Shown here one piece after another: positions 1 through 8,964 of a stretch of 46,133 nucleotides of DNA. Under the pieces are notes generated by a model. It worked only from the letters and a program-made list of their open reading frames with translations, did no database searches and was not told where the DNA came from. A program made the position numbers and the translations under genes. The DNA comes from Myxococcales bacterium (GTDB lineage: Bacteria; Myxococcota_A; Polyangia; Haliangiales; Haliangiaceae). The number at the start of each line of letters is the position of its first letter. Within the stretch, counting starts at the first letter, position 1. The stretch spans positions 1-46,133 of the forward strand of contig CANKMW010000079.1 of NCBI GenBank assembly GCA_947483555.1, read 5' to 3'.

Positions 1-2
1 CC

Positions 3-1943
3 TTGAGCGGATCCGTGGGAGCAGACATCGCGCGGCGCTTCATCATGCCGCGAGAACCCGACACCTCCGCCCGAAATTCCCGCCGTGTCGTCGAATCGGA
101 CGTCAGGATTCCGATCACTTACGCCGCGCAGATGAGGGGATCACTCAGCCGCACGGGATCTCGATCTGTCGACCTTCCACACGCGATCTCGTTCTTCGCA
201 CTCTCGCCCGATGGAGAAATGGCGGCCGTCAGCACGACGGCAGGTCGCACCCATATTCTCCACACCTCCGACGGCACCGTCCGCCAGACACTCAAGGCCC
301 CCCGTCCGTTGATCGATGTCACCTTCGACACTGACAAACAACTCCTTCTCCTGGATGCCGAGCAGGTCAACAGCTACGACTCTGTCACGCAGTTGACCAC
401 CATCGTCGCTCGTCGCATCCGCGCGCCTCTGCTCGCCATCGCGCAGGCCGGCAGAACGATCGCAGTCATCGATACTGCCGGGTGTGTTCAGTGGAACGGG
501 ACATTTCAAGGCCGTCACTGCGCCGCTCCGGCCAGCGGTGAGGAAGCCAGCCGCGCTGCACTCCTGAGCGTTTCGCCCGTCGGGGCGCAGTTGGCATTTC
601 ACTACAAACAACGATCGACCTACATTGACCTGCACAAACCCCAGCTTGTCCACGAACTGACGATTCCGGGCGACGTTGCCTGGCTCTCGTTTGGGCCGCC
701 CACCTTGCCACTTCTCGTCAGCGGGCACATCTCCGGCGAGGTACACTGGCTCAATACCGAACGCGGAAGCCATGGGCGCTTCATGGGGCACACTGGCTTC
801 GTCTACGCGGGCGCATTCGTCCGGCTCTTCGGGGCGGCGCATCTCCTCACTGGCGGCCAAGAATCCCGCATGAGAGCATGGGCACTTCCTCGGCATGCGC
901 CTGCCATCGCGCGGCTTTCGAACGACACGACGTTCAGGGTCCTTTGGTCTGAGGGCCTTCGCGCTCTATTGGTCAGTAGCCGCGATGGAACCGTCCGAGC
1001 ATGGTCACCAACGACAGGCGAAAACACGATACTGTACAGGCACCACCAGCTCGTGGCGGGGCTGGCGCACGGCAATAGCCAAGGCATCTTCGCGAGCGCC
1101 AGCGCCGATGGCACCGTGACCGTGTTCGACCCTGCGGGGAAGCCGGCTGCGACGGTCGCGACGAGTACTTCGCTTGCGCTGGCGGCAGTGTCCCCCGACG
1201 AACAAGCAGTCGCCGCGGGTGCGGACGACGGACGGATCTGGGTTTGGCCGCTGGCCGATATGACCCATCCCTGGTTGCCTGACGGTCACACCGGACCGAA
1301 CACGGCGCTGACATTCTTGGATAACCGCACGCTGCTGACTGGCGGACGCGATGGACGAATCATATTTCACGATATCTCGGCACGCGAGTCGCGAACGCTT
1401 GCAAGCCTCAAGGCAGGTATCGAGGTCGCGGCGACTGGCGATGCACGAACTGCGGCGTTCGGCGCTCGCGACGGGACCCTCGTCGTCGTCCAATTTTCCG
1501 CGAACTCAGCCCCGGTGCTCAGACAGGTCGTTCTAGACGCATGGATCTCCGCCCTCGCATTCTCGACTTACGACCGCAGTCTGTACGTGGGACTTCGGGA
1601 TGGTCAGGTTCTTCACGTCTCACTCGAGCAATTGCAATCCAGGACGTTGTTCCGACATGCGGACATGGTACTTGGCGTCCGCAGCATATCTGAGGACGTA
1701 CTTGCTTCCGGATCGCAAGACGGAACGATCCGACTGTTCTCGCTTGTCAGCGCACGTACCGCTGTGTTGAGAGGCTCCGAATCGCCGGTCGTGGATATCA
1801 CCTTCGATAACCACCGCCATCGGCTCTTTGCACTCTACTGGAACGGCACGATTGCCACATGGACACTTCCTAGGCTTGATGAAGACGCCTCCCCATTGTT
1901 CGTGAACTGGCCCACTCAAGGCAGCCCACTCACCCCCAAGTAG
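3..1943 (+). CDS. WD40-type beta-propeller protein (5' end probably outside window)
   Basis: The 646 readable residues contain about ten propeller-like blades with repeated SxDGTVRAW / GGRDGRI / ASGSQDGTIRLFSL-type motifs (for example near residues 325-335, 440-455 and 575-590), typical of WD40 repeats that form a protein-interaction scaffold. A TTG at position 3 and an ATG at 45 are possible starts, but the frame is open to the window edge. In this lineage such propellers are often the C-terminal half of a kinase or NTPase, so the gene is probably truncated by the window. No signal peptide is visible. Base composition is clearly less GC-rich than the rest of the window, which suggests a different history. 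The function is not known beyond scaffolding. Confidence 0.75.
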   Translation: MSGSVGADIARRFIMPREPDTSARNSRRVVESDVRIPITYAAQMRGSLSRTGSRSVDLPHAISFFALSPDGEMAAVSTTAGRTHILHTSDGTVRQTLKAPRPLIDVTFDTDKQLLLLDAEQVNSYDSVTQLTTIVARRIRAPLLAIAQAGRTIAVIDTAGCVQWNGTFQGRHCAAPASGEEASRAALLSVSPVGAQLAFHYKQRSTYIDLHKPQLVHELTIPGDVAWLSFGPPTLPLLVSGHISGEVHWLNTERGSHGRFMGHTGFVYAGAFVRLFGAAHLLTGGQESRMRAWALPRHAPAIARLSNDTTFRVLWSEGLRALLVSSRDGTVRAWSPTTGENTILYRHHQLVAGLAHGNSQGIFASASADGTVTVFDPAGKPAATVATSTSLALAAVSPDEQAVAAGADDGRIWVWPLADMTHPWLPDGHTGPNTALTFLDNRTLLTGGRDGRIIFHDISARESRTLASLKAGIEVAATGDARTAAFGARDGTLVVVQFSANSAPVLRQVVLDAWISALAFSTYDRSLYVGLRDGQVLHVSLEQLQSRTLFRHADMVLGVRSISEDVLASGSQDGTIRLFSLVSARTAVLRGSESPVVDITFDNHRHRLFALYWNGTIATWTLPRLDEDASPLFVNWPTQGSPLTPK

Positions 1944-2044
1944 CGGAGATCTCCGCTACCTCCGCGACCCGACGTGGCTCCTGCTGCGGCGCGCGCGGGC
2001 GGCGGCGGCGGCGACGGCGACGGCGACATCTGGGGACCGCACAG

Positions 2045-2944
2045 GTGGCCCGGGGCGTCGCAGTCGATCTGGAGCCCGAGCCCTTCGGCATCGACATGCA
2101 GACCACCAAGGTCGCCTGGGCGAACGTGCAAGCCTACCTGGACAAGGTCGATCCCGAGCATGCCAAGAGCCTGCCTCCCGGTCTGGCGCTCTTCGGCGAA
2201 GATGAGCATTCGGCCAGCTGGAGCAAGCTACCAGCCGAGGAGCGCACCACGCTGCTCGCCGCGACTGACACAATTGTGGCCCGCCTCGACGCGCAGCACC
2301 GAGTGTACGCCAAGGCCACGAGCAAGGACGAGTGGCGCTGGGCGCGCGAGGACGCGCGGCTGGTCGCGCAGGCGGCGACCATGGACGACGCCGGAGTCAC
2401 GCGCGGCGTCACCGGCCGCTTCGAAGCACGCGACGTCGCCATGGCCGAGAACGTCGGCTGGGTCCTCGACCAGGAGGGCAAGAGCAGCAAGGTGGTGCTG
2501 TGGGCGCACAACGGGCACGTCGGTCTGGAGATGCCACCGTTCGCCAATATGGGCAGGCATCTGCGAGCGAAGTACGGCGCCAAGTATCGCGTTCTCGGCT
2601 TCGTCTTCGCCGAAGGCGGCTTCCAGGCGCGCGGCACCGCGGGCGCGCCCGGCGGCACCGGCGTCCAGCCGTTCACGGTCGGTCCGCCGGCTGACACGTA
2701 CGCCAGCGCGGCCTTCACGCTCGCGGGCCAGAACCTGTGCGTCCTCGATCTTCGCAAGGCACCACCCGGCCCGGTTGCCGACTGGTTCCACGCCTCTCAT
2801 CTGGTCCGCGACATCGGCGCGGCGTTCTCGGGTGAGGAGAACATGGCCAGCCCACACTCGCTGGCGCAGCGCTACGAAGCGGTCATCTTCGTGCGCAAGA
2901 CCACAGCGGCGCGCCCGAACCCGACCGGCAAGCGCGAGCAGTAG
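2045..2944 (+). pseudogene. Erythromycin-esterase-like protein, N-terminally truncated
   Basis: The 299-residue product matches the C-terminal two thirds of the erythromycin esterase (Ere) family: GIDMQTTKVAWANVQAYLD near the start and the conserved WAHNGHV histidine motif around residues 159-165. Family members usually have about 130 more N-terminal residues carrying the GLGEATHG-type motif with the other active-site His and Glu; these are absent. The frame upstream to the WD40 stop encodes only low-complexity Arg/Gly. The first usable start is GTG 2045, without a Shine-Dalgarno. I read this as a gene that lost its 5' end in a rearrangement next to the WD40 gene. A short expressed relative cannot be excluded, but it would lack half of the active site. 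Confidence 0.65.
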
Positions 2945-3107
2945 ACGGCGGGCTCGAGGGCGCTTCACCGCCCGGCTTGAATCCGCCCTGACCCAGCCAC
3001 CACCGCGCCCTCGCCCCCGAGTTGCCAGCGCGCGGCGGCGATGTTATGAGCCGACGCTCGATGCTCACGCCAAACACGCCCTTGCCGACGCCGTCGAAGG
3101 AGCAGCC

Positions 3108-3965
3108 ATGAAGGTTCTGGTCGCGGGTGGACGCGGGTTCATCGGCCGTGAGGTCGTGGCGCGGTTGAACGCCGCCGGGCACGAGGCCGTCGCCACCGGG
3201 CGCGGCGACACCGCGGCGACGGCGCCGCAGGGGTTCGATGCCCTGGTGTGGGCGGCCGGCGGGCGGCCGGTGTCGGCCGAGCAGTGCGTGGCGGATCATG
3301 CCCACGCCGCCGTGAAGACGGCGCGGGCCATGCCGGGCCTGAAGAAGATCGTCTACATGTCGTCGGCGGAGGTGTACGGGCTGCAGGACGTGCCGTTCCA
3401 CGAGGACGCGCCGCTGCTGGGGGCGTCGCCGCTCGGGCAGGCCAAGGTCGCCGGCGAGCACTCGATGCCGGCCGCGGCCCCCGAGGCGAAGCTGGTGATC
3501 CTGCGTCCGTGCTGGGTGATCGGGCCGGGGCTGGCGCCGTCGACGTTCCTGCCCACGCTCATCTCGTCGCTGCACCAGCGGCGGCGCTACTCGATGACGC
3601 CGGGGCAGCAGACCCGCGACATGGTGTACGTCGACGACGTCGCCCGCGCGGTGCTGCGCTCGCTCGACGACGATGCGCCGGCCGGCGCGTACAACATCGG
3701 CACCGGGGTCGAGACCAGCGTGCTCGACATGGCGCTGATCATCGCCGAGCGGGTGCGCTCGAGCGCGATCGCGCTGCTCGACGTCGGCGCCCGGCCGTAC
3801 CGCGAGGGCGAGGCGTTCCGGGTCGCGATCGACGTCAGCCGGGCCAAGGAGAAGCTCGGCTTCGTCGCCGAGATCTCGCTCGAGGACGGGTTGGCCCGGA
3901 TGGTCGACGAGCTGATGCGGGCCGCCGATGAACGAGCCGCCAAGGCGCAGGTGGCGGTCGTCTGA
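3108..3965 (+). CDS. NAD(P)-dependent epimerase/dehydratase-like SDR, paralogue 1 (catalytic Tyr replaced)
   Basis: Extended short-chain dehydrogenase of 285 residues. The Rossmann motif GGRGFIG (residues 7-13) binds NAD(P), and MSSAEVYG (84-91) and RPCWVIGPG follow as in nucleotide-sugar epimerases. The catalytic YxxxK is degenerate: Lys113 is kept but the Tyr position is Leu109. It is clearly a paralogue of the gene at 6931-7761 (shared DALVWAAG, GEQTRD/GQQTRD, VDDVARA, YNIG and GARPYR/GALPYR motifs). The ATG has a good GAAGGAG Shine-Dalgarno 4-5 bases upstream. It opens the nucleotide-sugar cluster. It may be a non-catalytic partner of paralogue 2 or a diverged enzyme; the substrate is unknown. 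Confidence 0.85.
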   Translation: MKVLVAGGRGFIGREVVARLNAAGHEAVATGRGDTAATAPQGFDALVWAAGGRPVSAEQCVADHAHAAVKTARAMPGLKKIVYMSSAEVYGLQDVPFHEDAPLLGASPLGQAKVAGEHSMPAAAPEAKLVILRPCWVIGPGLAPSTFLPTLISSLHQRRRYSMTPGQQTRDMVYVDDVARAVLRSLDDDAPAGAYNIGTGVETSVLDMALIIAERVRSSAIALLDVGARPYREGEAFRVAIDVSRAKEKLGFVAEISLEDGLARMVDELMRAADERAAKAQVAVV

Positions 3966-3987
3966 CGTTCCGGGACGCGGCCCCGCG

Positions 3988-5124
3988 ATGAGCGCGCGTC
4001 CGACCGTCGGCTTCGTCCGCCACAACTTCCTGCCGCCGTCGGAGACGTTCATCCACGCCAGCATGATGGCGCTCGGTGACGCCGGCTTCGACGTCGCCGG
4101 GTTCGCGCTGCGGCGCCGCAACGCCGACAAGTTCCCGGCCCCGCACCTGACGTCGCTCGACGCCGTGCCCTGGGGCCGGCTGAACGCGGCGCTCTATCGC
4201 ACGACGACGTGGTCGCCGCGCTTCTTCGCCTGGGCGCGCGGCGTCGACGTCCTGCACGCGCACATGGGCTACACCGGCGTCCACGCGCTGTTCGCCGCCC
4301 GCCGGCTGGGCAAGCCGCTGGTGACCAGCTTCTACGGCCACGATGTCACGCTGCACGCGTCGTGGCAGCGCCTCGATCCGACCTACTGGCACTACGCGCT
4401 CCTGCGCCGGCGCCTGTTCCGTCGCGGCGACCGCTTCTGCGTGCTGTCGGGTCAGATGCGGGCCGCGCTCGTCGCCCAGGGCTGCCCGGAAGCCAAGTTG
4501 CGCATCGTCCGGCTCGGCGTCGACCTGTCGCGGTTCAGCGGCGAGCGCGAGCCGCGCGGCACCGGCAGCGGCGGCCCGACGACGGTGTTGATGGTGGGGC
4601 GCGAGGTCGAGAAGAAGGGCTTCGACGACGGCCTGCGCGCCTGCGCCGCGGCCCGCGACCGTGGCGCCGACCTCCGCGTGGTGGTGCTCGGCACCGGCGA
4701 TGCCGGCCGGCCGGCGCTGCAGCGGCTCGCCCACCAGCTCGCGCTCGAGGTGGCGTGGCCCGATCCGTCGACGCGCGTGGCGCCGGCCATGGCCGCGGCC
4801 GACATCCTGCTGGTGCCCAGCCGCACCGCCGCCAGCGGCGATCAGGAGGGCACGCCGACCGTCATCTGCGAGGGCTCCGCCGCTGGCCTGCCGATCGTGT
4901 CGACGCGCCACGCCGGCATCCCCGAGCAGGTCGATCACGAGCGCACCGGCCTGCTGGCCGGCGAGCGCGACGTCGAGACCCTGGCGACGCACCTGGTCCG
5001 CCTGGCTGGCGACCCCGCCCAGCGCGCCGCGATGGGCGCCGCCGGCCGCGCCAAGATGCTGGCCGAGTACTCGGTCGCCGCTCACGCCCGCGACCTCGCC
5101 GCGGTGTATCGAGAGCTGGTATGA
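3988..5124 (+). CDS. GT4-type glycosyltransferase
   Basis: A 378-residue GT-B-fold glycosyltransferase of the group 1/GT4 type. It has an N-terminal acceptor half (SETFIHASMMAL, HAHMGYTG, SFYGHDVT) and a C-terminal nucleotide-sugar half with VGREVEKKGFDDGLRA and the EX7E motif (Glu287 and Glu295 around GTPTVIC), followed by GLPIVSTRHAGIPEQV. I chose ATG 3988; an in-frame ATG at 3928 would overlap the upstream gene by 38 bases and add an Arg/Pro-rich tail without homology character. It lies 22 bases after SDR paralogue 1 and before the CDP-glucose genes, so its donor is plausibly the CDP-6-deoxysugar made there, though GT4 donors cannot be read from sequence. Cytoplasmic; probably surface polysaccharide assembly. 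Confidence 0.9.
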   Translation: MSARPTVGFVRHNFLPPSETFIHASMMALGDAGFDVAGFALRRRNADKFPAPHLTSLDAVPWGRLNAALYRTTTWSPRFFAWARGVDVLHAHMGYTGVHALFAARRLGKPLVTSFYGHDVTLHASWQRLDPTYWHYALLRRRLFRRGDRFCVLSGQMRAALVAQGCPEAKLRIVRLGVDLSRFSGEREPRGTGSGGPTTVLMVGREVEKKGFDDGLRACAAARDRGADLRVVVLGTGDAGRPALQRLAHQLALEVAWPDPSTRVAPAMAAADILLVPSRTAASGDQEGTPTVICEGSAAGLPIVSTRHAGIPEQVDHERTGLLAGERDVETLATHLVRLAGDPAQRAAMGAAGRAKMLAEYSVAAHARDLAAVYRELV

Positions 5125-5149
5125 AGCGGTGTCCAGGCGAGGTCCCCCG

Positions 5150-5929
5150 ATGAGCACCCCGGTCGTCATCCTGTGCGGTGGGCACGGCACCCGCTTCCGC
5201 GAGCAGACCGAGCACAAGCCCAAGCCGATGATCGAGGTCGCCGGCCGGCCGCTGCTGTGGCACCTCATGAGCTTCTACGCCGGCCATGGCTTCACCGACT
5301 TCGTCCTCTGCCTCGGCTACAAGGCCGAGGTCATCAAGCGCTACTTCCTCGACTTCGCCGCCATGGAGTCCGACTTCACCGTCGACCTGGCGGCGCCCGA
5401 CCGGGTCCACTACCACGGCGCCTCGACGCGCGACTGGCGCGTCACCTGCGTCGACACCGGCCTCGACGCGATGACCGGCGCCCGGCTCAAGCGCGTCGAG
5501 CGGTTTCTCGACGGCGACCACTTCTTGCTCACCTACGGCGACGGCCTGTGCGACGTCGACGTGCCGGCCACCGTGCGCTTTCACCACCAGCACGGCAAGG
5601 CGGCCACGGTCACCGGCGTGCGGCCGCCGAGCCGGTTCGGCGAGCTGGTCGTCGACGGCCAGCGGGTCGACAAGTTCAGCGAGAAGCCGCAGGTCGAGGG
5701 CGGCTACATCAACGGCGGCTTCTTCGTCTTCTCGCGCGACTTCCTGCGCTACGTGAAGGACGACGAGACCCAGATGCTCGAGCGCGAGCCCCTCGAGCGC
5801 TGCGCCGCCGACGGCCAGCTGATGGTGTTTCCGCACCACGGCTTCTGGCAGTGTATGGACACCTATCGTGACCTGGTTCGACTCGAGGAACACTGGAACC
5901 ACGGCCGGCCGCCGTGGAGGAGCTGGTAG
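5150..5929 (+). CDS. rfbF: Glucose-1-phosphate cytidylyltransferase
   Basis: Makes CDP-glucose from CTP and glucose-1-phosphate, the first committed step to CDP-linked deoxysugars. The 259-residue protein has the usual family length and the nucleotidyltransferase signature CGGHGTR near residue 10 followed by KPKPMIEVAGRPLLWH; YGDGLCDVD (metal-binding Asp) and GGYINGGFFVF are also present, as in RfbF/DdhA. ATG 5150 is preceded by GGCGAGG. Its stop at 5927-5929 abuts the ATG of the dehydratase gene, indicating coupled translation in one operon. Confidence 0.93.
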   Translation: MSTPVVILCGGHGTRFREQTEHKPKPMIEVAGRPLLWHLMSFYAGHGFTDFVLCLGYKAEVIKRYFLDFAAMESDFTVDLAAPDRVHYHGASTRDWRVTCVDTGLDAMTGARLKRVERFLDGDHFLLTYGDGLCDVDVPATVRFHHQHGKAATVTGVRPPSRFGELVVDGQRVDKFSEKPQVEGGYINGGFFVFSRDFLRYVKDDETQMLEREPLERCAADGQLMVFPHHGFWQCMDTYRDLVRLEEHWNHGRPPWRSW

Positions 5930-6931
5930 ATGCGCCGTCCGGACTCGCGTACGCCCGGTTTCTGGACCGACCGTCCGGTCTTCGTCACCGGCGCCACCGG
6001 CCTGCTCGGCTCGCACCTGACCCGCGAGCTGGTCGAGCGCGGCGCCGAGGTCGTGTGCCTGGTGCGCGACGCCGTGGCCCGCAGCCACTTCTACAAGCTT
6101 GGCCTCGACCACCAGGTCACGATCGTGCGCGGCCAGCTCGAGGACTACCCGCTCCTCGAGCGGGTCATCAACGAGTACGAGTGCGAGGCGGTGTTCCACC
6201 TCGGCGCCCAGACCATCGTCGGCACCGCCAACCGCAACCCGCTGGCCACGTTCGAGGCCAACGTGCGCGGCTCGTACAACCTGCTCGAGGCCTGTCGCCG
6301 CAACGCGGCGAAGGTGAAGCGGGTGGTCGTGGCCAGCTCCGACAAGGCCTACGGCGCCCAGCCGACGCTGCCCTACGACGAGGACGCGCCGCTCGCCGGT
6401 CGCTTCCCGTACGACTGCTCGAAGAGCTGCACCGACCTGATCACGCAGAGCTACCATCAGGCGTTCGGCGTGCCGGCGTGCGTCACCCGCTGCGGCAACC
6501 TGTACGGCGCCGGCGACCTCAACTGGAATCGGCTGGTGCCGGGCACGATCCGCTCGGCGTTGCGCGGCGAGCGGCCGCTGGTGCGCAGCGACGGCACGTT
6601 CGTGCGCGACTACTTCTACGTCGAGGACGCGGTCGCCGCGTACCTCGAGCTGGCCGAGAACATGGAGCGGCCCGAGATCGTCGGCCAGGCGTTCAACTTC
6701 AGCGACGACCAGCCGCTGTCGGTGGTGCAGATGGTCGGCGTCATCCTCGCCGCCTGCGGCCGCCCCGACCTCGAGCCGGTGATCCTCGGCGCGGCGTCCA
6801 ACGAGATCCCCGCCCAGTTCCTGTCGAGCGCCAAGGCCCACCGCCTGCTCGGTGACTGGAAGCCTCGCTTCGGCATGCGCGAGGCGCTGCCGCGCGCCAT
6901 CGCCTGGTATCGCGAGCTGCTGGCGGTGTGA
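5930..6931 (+). CDS. rfbG: CDP-glucose 4,6-dehydratase
   Basis: Converts CDP-glucose to CDP-4-dehydro-6-deoxy-D-glucose using bound NAD. The 333-residue extended SDR shows TGATGLLGSH (Rossmann glycine motif), HLGAQTIVGTANRNP, SSDKAYG, the catalytic YDCSK (YxxxK), and RCGNLYGAGDLNWNRLVPGTIR, all typical of RfbG/DdhB. The start ATG directly follows the rfbF stop, and a GGAGG Shine-Dalgarno lies inside the end of rfbF. The stop TGA overlaps the next ATG by one base. No CDP-4-dehydro-6-deoxyglucose 3-dehydrase (RfbH type) is found nearby, so a 3,6-dideoxysugar is not the obvious product. Confidence 0.93.
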   Translation: MRRPDSRTPGFWTDRPVFVTGATGLLGSHLTRELVERGAEVVCLVRDAVARSHFYKLGLDHQVTIVRGQLEDYPLLERVINEYECEAVFHLGAQTIVGTANRNPLATFEANVRGSYNLLEACRRNAAKVKRVVVASSDKAYGAQPTLPYDEDAPLAGRFPYDCSKSCTDLITQSYHQAFGVPACVTRCGNLYGAGDLNWNRLVPGTIRSALRGERPLVRSDGTFVRDYFYVEDAVAAYLELAENMERPEIVGQAFNFSDDQPLSVVQMVGVILAACGRPDLEPVILGAASNEIPAQFLSSAKAHRLLGDWKPRFGMREALPRAIAWYRELLAV

Positions 6932-7761
6932 TGCGGGTGCTGGTCGCCGGCGGCCGTGGCTTCATCGGCACCGCCACGCTGCGCGCGCTGGCCGCCGCCG
7001 GTCACCAGCCCGGCGTCCTCGAGCACGAGGACGATGCGGCGGTGGTGGGTGGCGCCGGATGGGACGCGCTGGTGTGGGCGGCCGGCTCGCGGCGCGCGAC
7101 CGCCCAGGACAATCGCGCCGAACACGTGACCGCGCCGCTGGCCGCGCTGGCCGCCACCGGCGGGCTGGCGCGGCTGGTCTACCTGAGCTCGGGCGAAACC
7201 TACGGCATCCAGGCGGTCCCGTTTCGCGAGGCCACGCCGCAGCTCGGCACCTCGTCCTACGCCCACGCCAAGATCGCCGGCGAACGCGCGCTGGCGGTGG
7301 CGTGCGCGGCGCGCGGCGTGGCGCTGACCGTGTTGCGGCCGTCGGTGGCGTACGGCCCCGGCCAGCGCGGGCCGATGTTCGTGCCGTCGCTGGTCCAGGC
7401 GCTGGTGACCGGCGCGCGGTTCCCGATGACGGCCGGCGAGCAGACCCGCGACCTGATCCATGTCGACGACGTCGCAAGGGCGATCATCGCGGCGCTGGTC
7501 GGGCGACCCGGGACCTACAACATCGGTAGCGGCACCGAGGTGACGATGCGCTGGCTGGCCGCCGACCTCGCGGCGCGGTTCGGCGGCGACCTCCACTCCC
7601 GGCTCGACATCGGCGCCCTGCCCTACCGGCCCGACGAGCAGCTGCGCTACCTGCTCGATTCGACGCTGGCCGCCGCCGCGCTCGGCTGGCGACCGGAGAT
7701 CGCGCTCGCGAGCGGCCTCGATCAGGTGGTCGCCGCGGCCCGGGCGGCGGTATCCTCGTGA
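6931..7761 (+). CDS. NAD(P)-dependent epimerase/dehydratase SDR, paralogue 2
   Basis: A 276-residue extended SDR with GGRGFIG (7-13), LSSGETYG and an intact catalytic Tyr110-x3-Lys114 (YAHAK). It is the paralogue of 3108-3965 but keeps the Tyr. ATG 6931 overlaps the rfbG stop (TGATG), so it is translationally coupled. Given its place directly after CDP-glucose 4,6-dehydratase, the likely role is 4-keto reduction (or epimerisation) of CDP-4-dehydro-6-deoxyglucose to a CDP-6-deoxyhexose. This is inference from context; the family alone does not fix the sugar. An upstream in-frame GTG at 6928 is less likely. Confidence 0.87.
   Translation: MRVLVAGGRGFIGTATLRALAAAGHQPGVLEHEDDAAVVGGAGWDALVWAAGSRRATAQDNRAEHVTAPLAALAATGGLARLVYLSSGETYGIQAVPFREATPQLGTSSYAHAKIAGERALAVACAARGVALTVLRPSVAYGPGQRGPMFVPSLVQALVTGARFPMTAGEQTRDLIHVDDVARAIIAALVGRPGTYNIGSGTEVTMRWLAADLAARFGGDLHSRLDIGALPYRPDEQLRYLLDSTLAAAALGWRPEIALASGLDQVVAAARAAVSS
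7751..7756 (+). promoter_or_regulatory. Possible -10 box for the GAF gene (leaderless?)
   Basis: TATCCT lies six bases before GTG 7763, inside the end of the upstream SDR gene. There is no Shine-Dalgarno between them. If used, transcription would begin about at the start codon. No convincing -35 is seen. Confidence 0.3.
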
Positions 7762-7762
7762 C

Positions 7763-8938
7763 GTGAAGCGGATCGACGCGCTCGCCGGCCACGGTCATGA
7801 CCGGCTCGAGGTCATGACCGGGCAGGTGCTGTCGCCCGATCTCGACGGCGTGTTGCAGGACATCGTCGCGGCGGTGGCCCGGGTCATGGCGACGCCGGTG
7901 GCGCTGGTCTCGGTGGCGCTCGAGCGAACCCTCATGTTTCGCGCCTTCGTCGGGCTGAGCGGCGATCTCGCGGTGGCGCGCGGCACCGACCGCGAGGTGT
8001 CGTTGTGCCAGTTCGTGGTCCGCGACGGTCGCGGACTGATGGTGACCGACGCCACCGCGGAGGATCAGTTCCCGACCGAGATGGTCGACAGCCACGGCCT
8101 GCGCGCCTACGTCGGCGAACCGATCTCCGTGAGCGGCACCGTGATCGGCGCGCTGTGTGCGATCGATCGCGTGCCGCGCGCGTTCTCGGTCCAGCAACGC
8201 GCCCGGCTGGTCGAGCTGGCGGCGCGGGCCAGCGAGCGCATGCAGGAGCTGGCCGAGGCCACGCGGGCCACCCACAGCGCGCTCATCCGCCGCACCGCGG
8301 GGCCAGCGTTCGCCGAGCTGCGCAATATTCTTGGCCCGCTCTACGGCTACGTCACGCTGGCGCGCGCCGCGGTGGCGGACCTCGGACCGATGGCTCGCCT
8401 GGCCCGCGAGCTCTCCGACGACCTGCCGGCGCCGTTCGCGAGTCTCACCACCAGCACCGCCGCCTTCGTCGACCTGGCGGCGTATCTCGACGCCATCGAG
8501 GACTCGGGGCTGCGCATGGCGCCGCTGATCAGCTCGCTCGAACAACTCGTCCTGCCCAGCCGCGGCGTGGCGATGCTGAACGACGTGGTCGACGCCGCCG
8601 ACCAGCTCGCGCTCCAGCACACCCGACCGATCGGCGGCGTCGCGTGGCAGCCCTGCCCGGCGGGCGTCGGCATCGCGGCGCCGCGGATCGCCGCGATCGC
8701 GATGCTGGCGGCGGCGCTGTCGCGGATGGCGATGGCGGAAGCGACGCCGGCGGCGGTCGACGGCGCCGTCGACCTCGAGGGGACGCACGCCGTGGTCCGG
8801 CTGCGCCGGCCCGACGTCGAGACCGCCGTGTTGACCGAGATCGCGCGCGAGCTGAACGCCGTGGTCGGCGGCGACCAGCAGATCTCGGCCGCGGTCACGG
8901 ACGACTGGCTGACGTTGCGCTACTTGCTGGCCGCGTGA
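7763..8938 (+). CDS. GAF-domain protein with degenerate histidine-kinase-like C-terminus
   Basis: 391 residues. A GAF sensor domain spans about residues 28-155 (LCQFVVRDGRGLMVTDATAEDQF and VIGALCAIDRVPRAF are typical). A region resembling the DHp helix of histidine kinases follows (AELRNILGPLYGYVTLARA, 184-202), but the phospho-accepting His is replaced by Ala184. The rest aligns only loosely with an ATPase domain and lacks clear N, G1 and G2 boxes. It is therefore probably a sensory or adaptor protein without kinase activity. GTG 7763 begins one base after the SDR stop at 7761, but has no Shine-Dalgarno. It converges with the pseudo-REC/GGDEF gene downstream. The ligand is unknown. Confidence 0.75.
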   Translation: MKRIDALAGHGHDRLEVMTGQVLSPDLDGVLQDIVAAVARVMATPVALVSVALERTLMFRAFVGLSGDLAVARGTDREVSLCQFVVRDGRGLMVTDATAEDQFPTEMVDSHGLRAYVGEPISVSGTVIGALCAIDRVPRAFSVQQRARLVELAARASERMQELAEATRATHSALIRRTAGPAFAELRNILGPLYGYVTLARAAVADLGPMARLARELSDDLPAPFASLTTSTAAFVDLAAYLDAIEDSGLRMAPLISSLEQLVLPSRGVAMLNDVVDAADQLALQHTRPIGGVAWQPCPAGVGIAAPRIAAIAMLAAALSRMAMAEATPAAVDGAVDLEGTHAVVRLRRPDVETAVLTEIARELNAVVGGDQQISAAVTDDWLTLRYLLAA

Positions 8939-8964
8939 CGGGCCGCCGACGAGCCGCTGGCTCG

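Noticed and set aside
1944..2100. Full-length Ere-like gene with an upstream start
   Set aside because: The frame upstream of GTG 2045 encodes only Arg-rich low complexity and enters the WD40 gene in a different frame; the missing family domain is not there.
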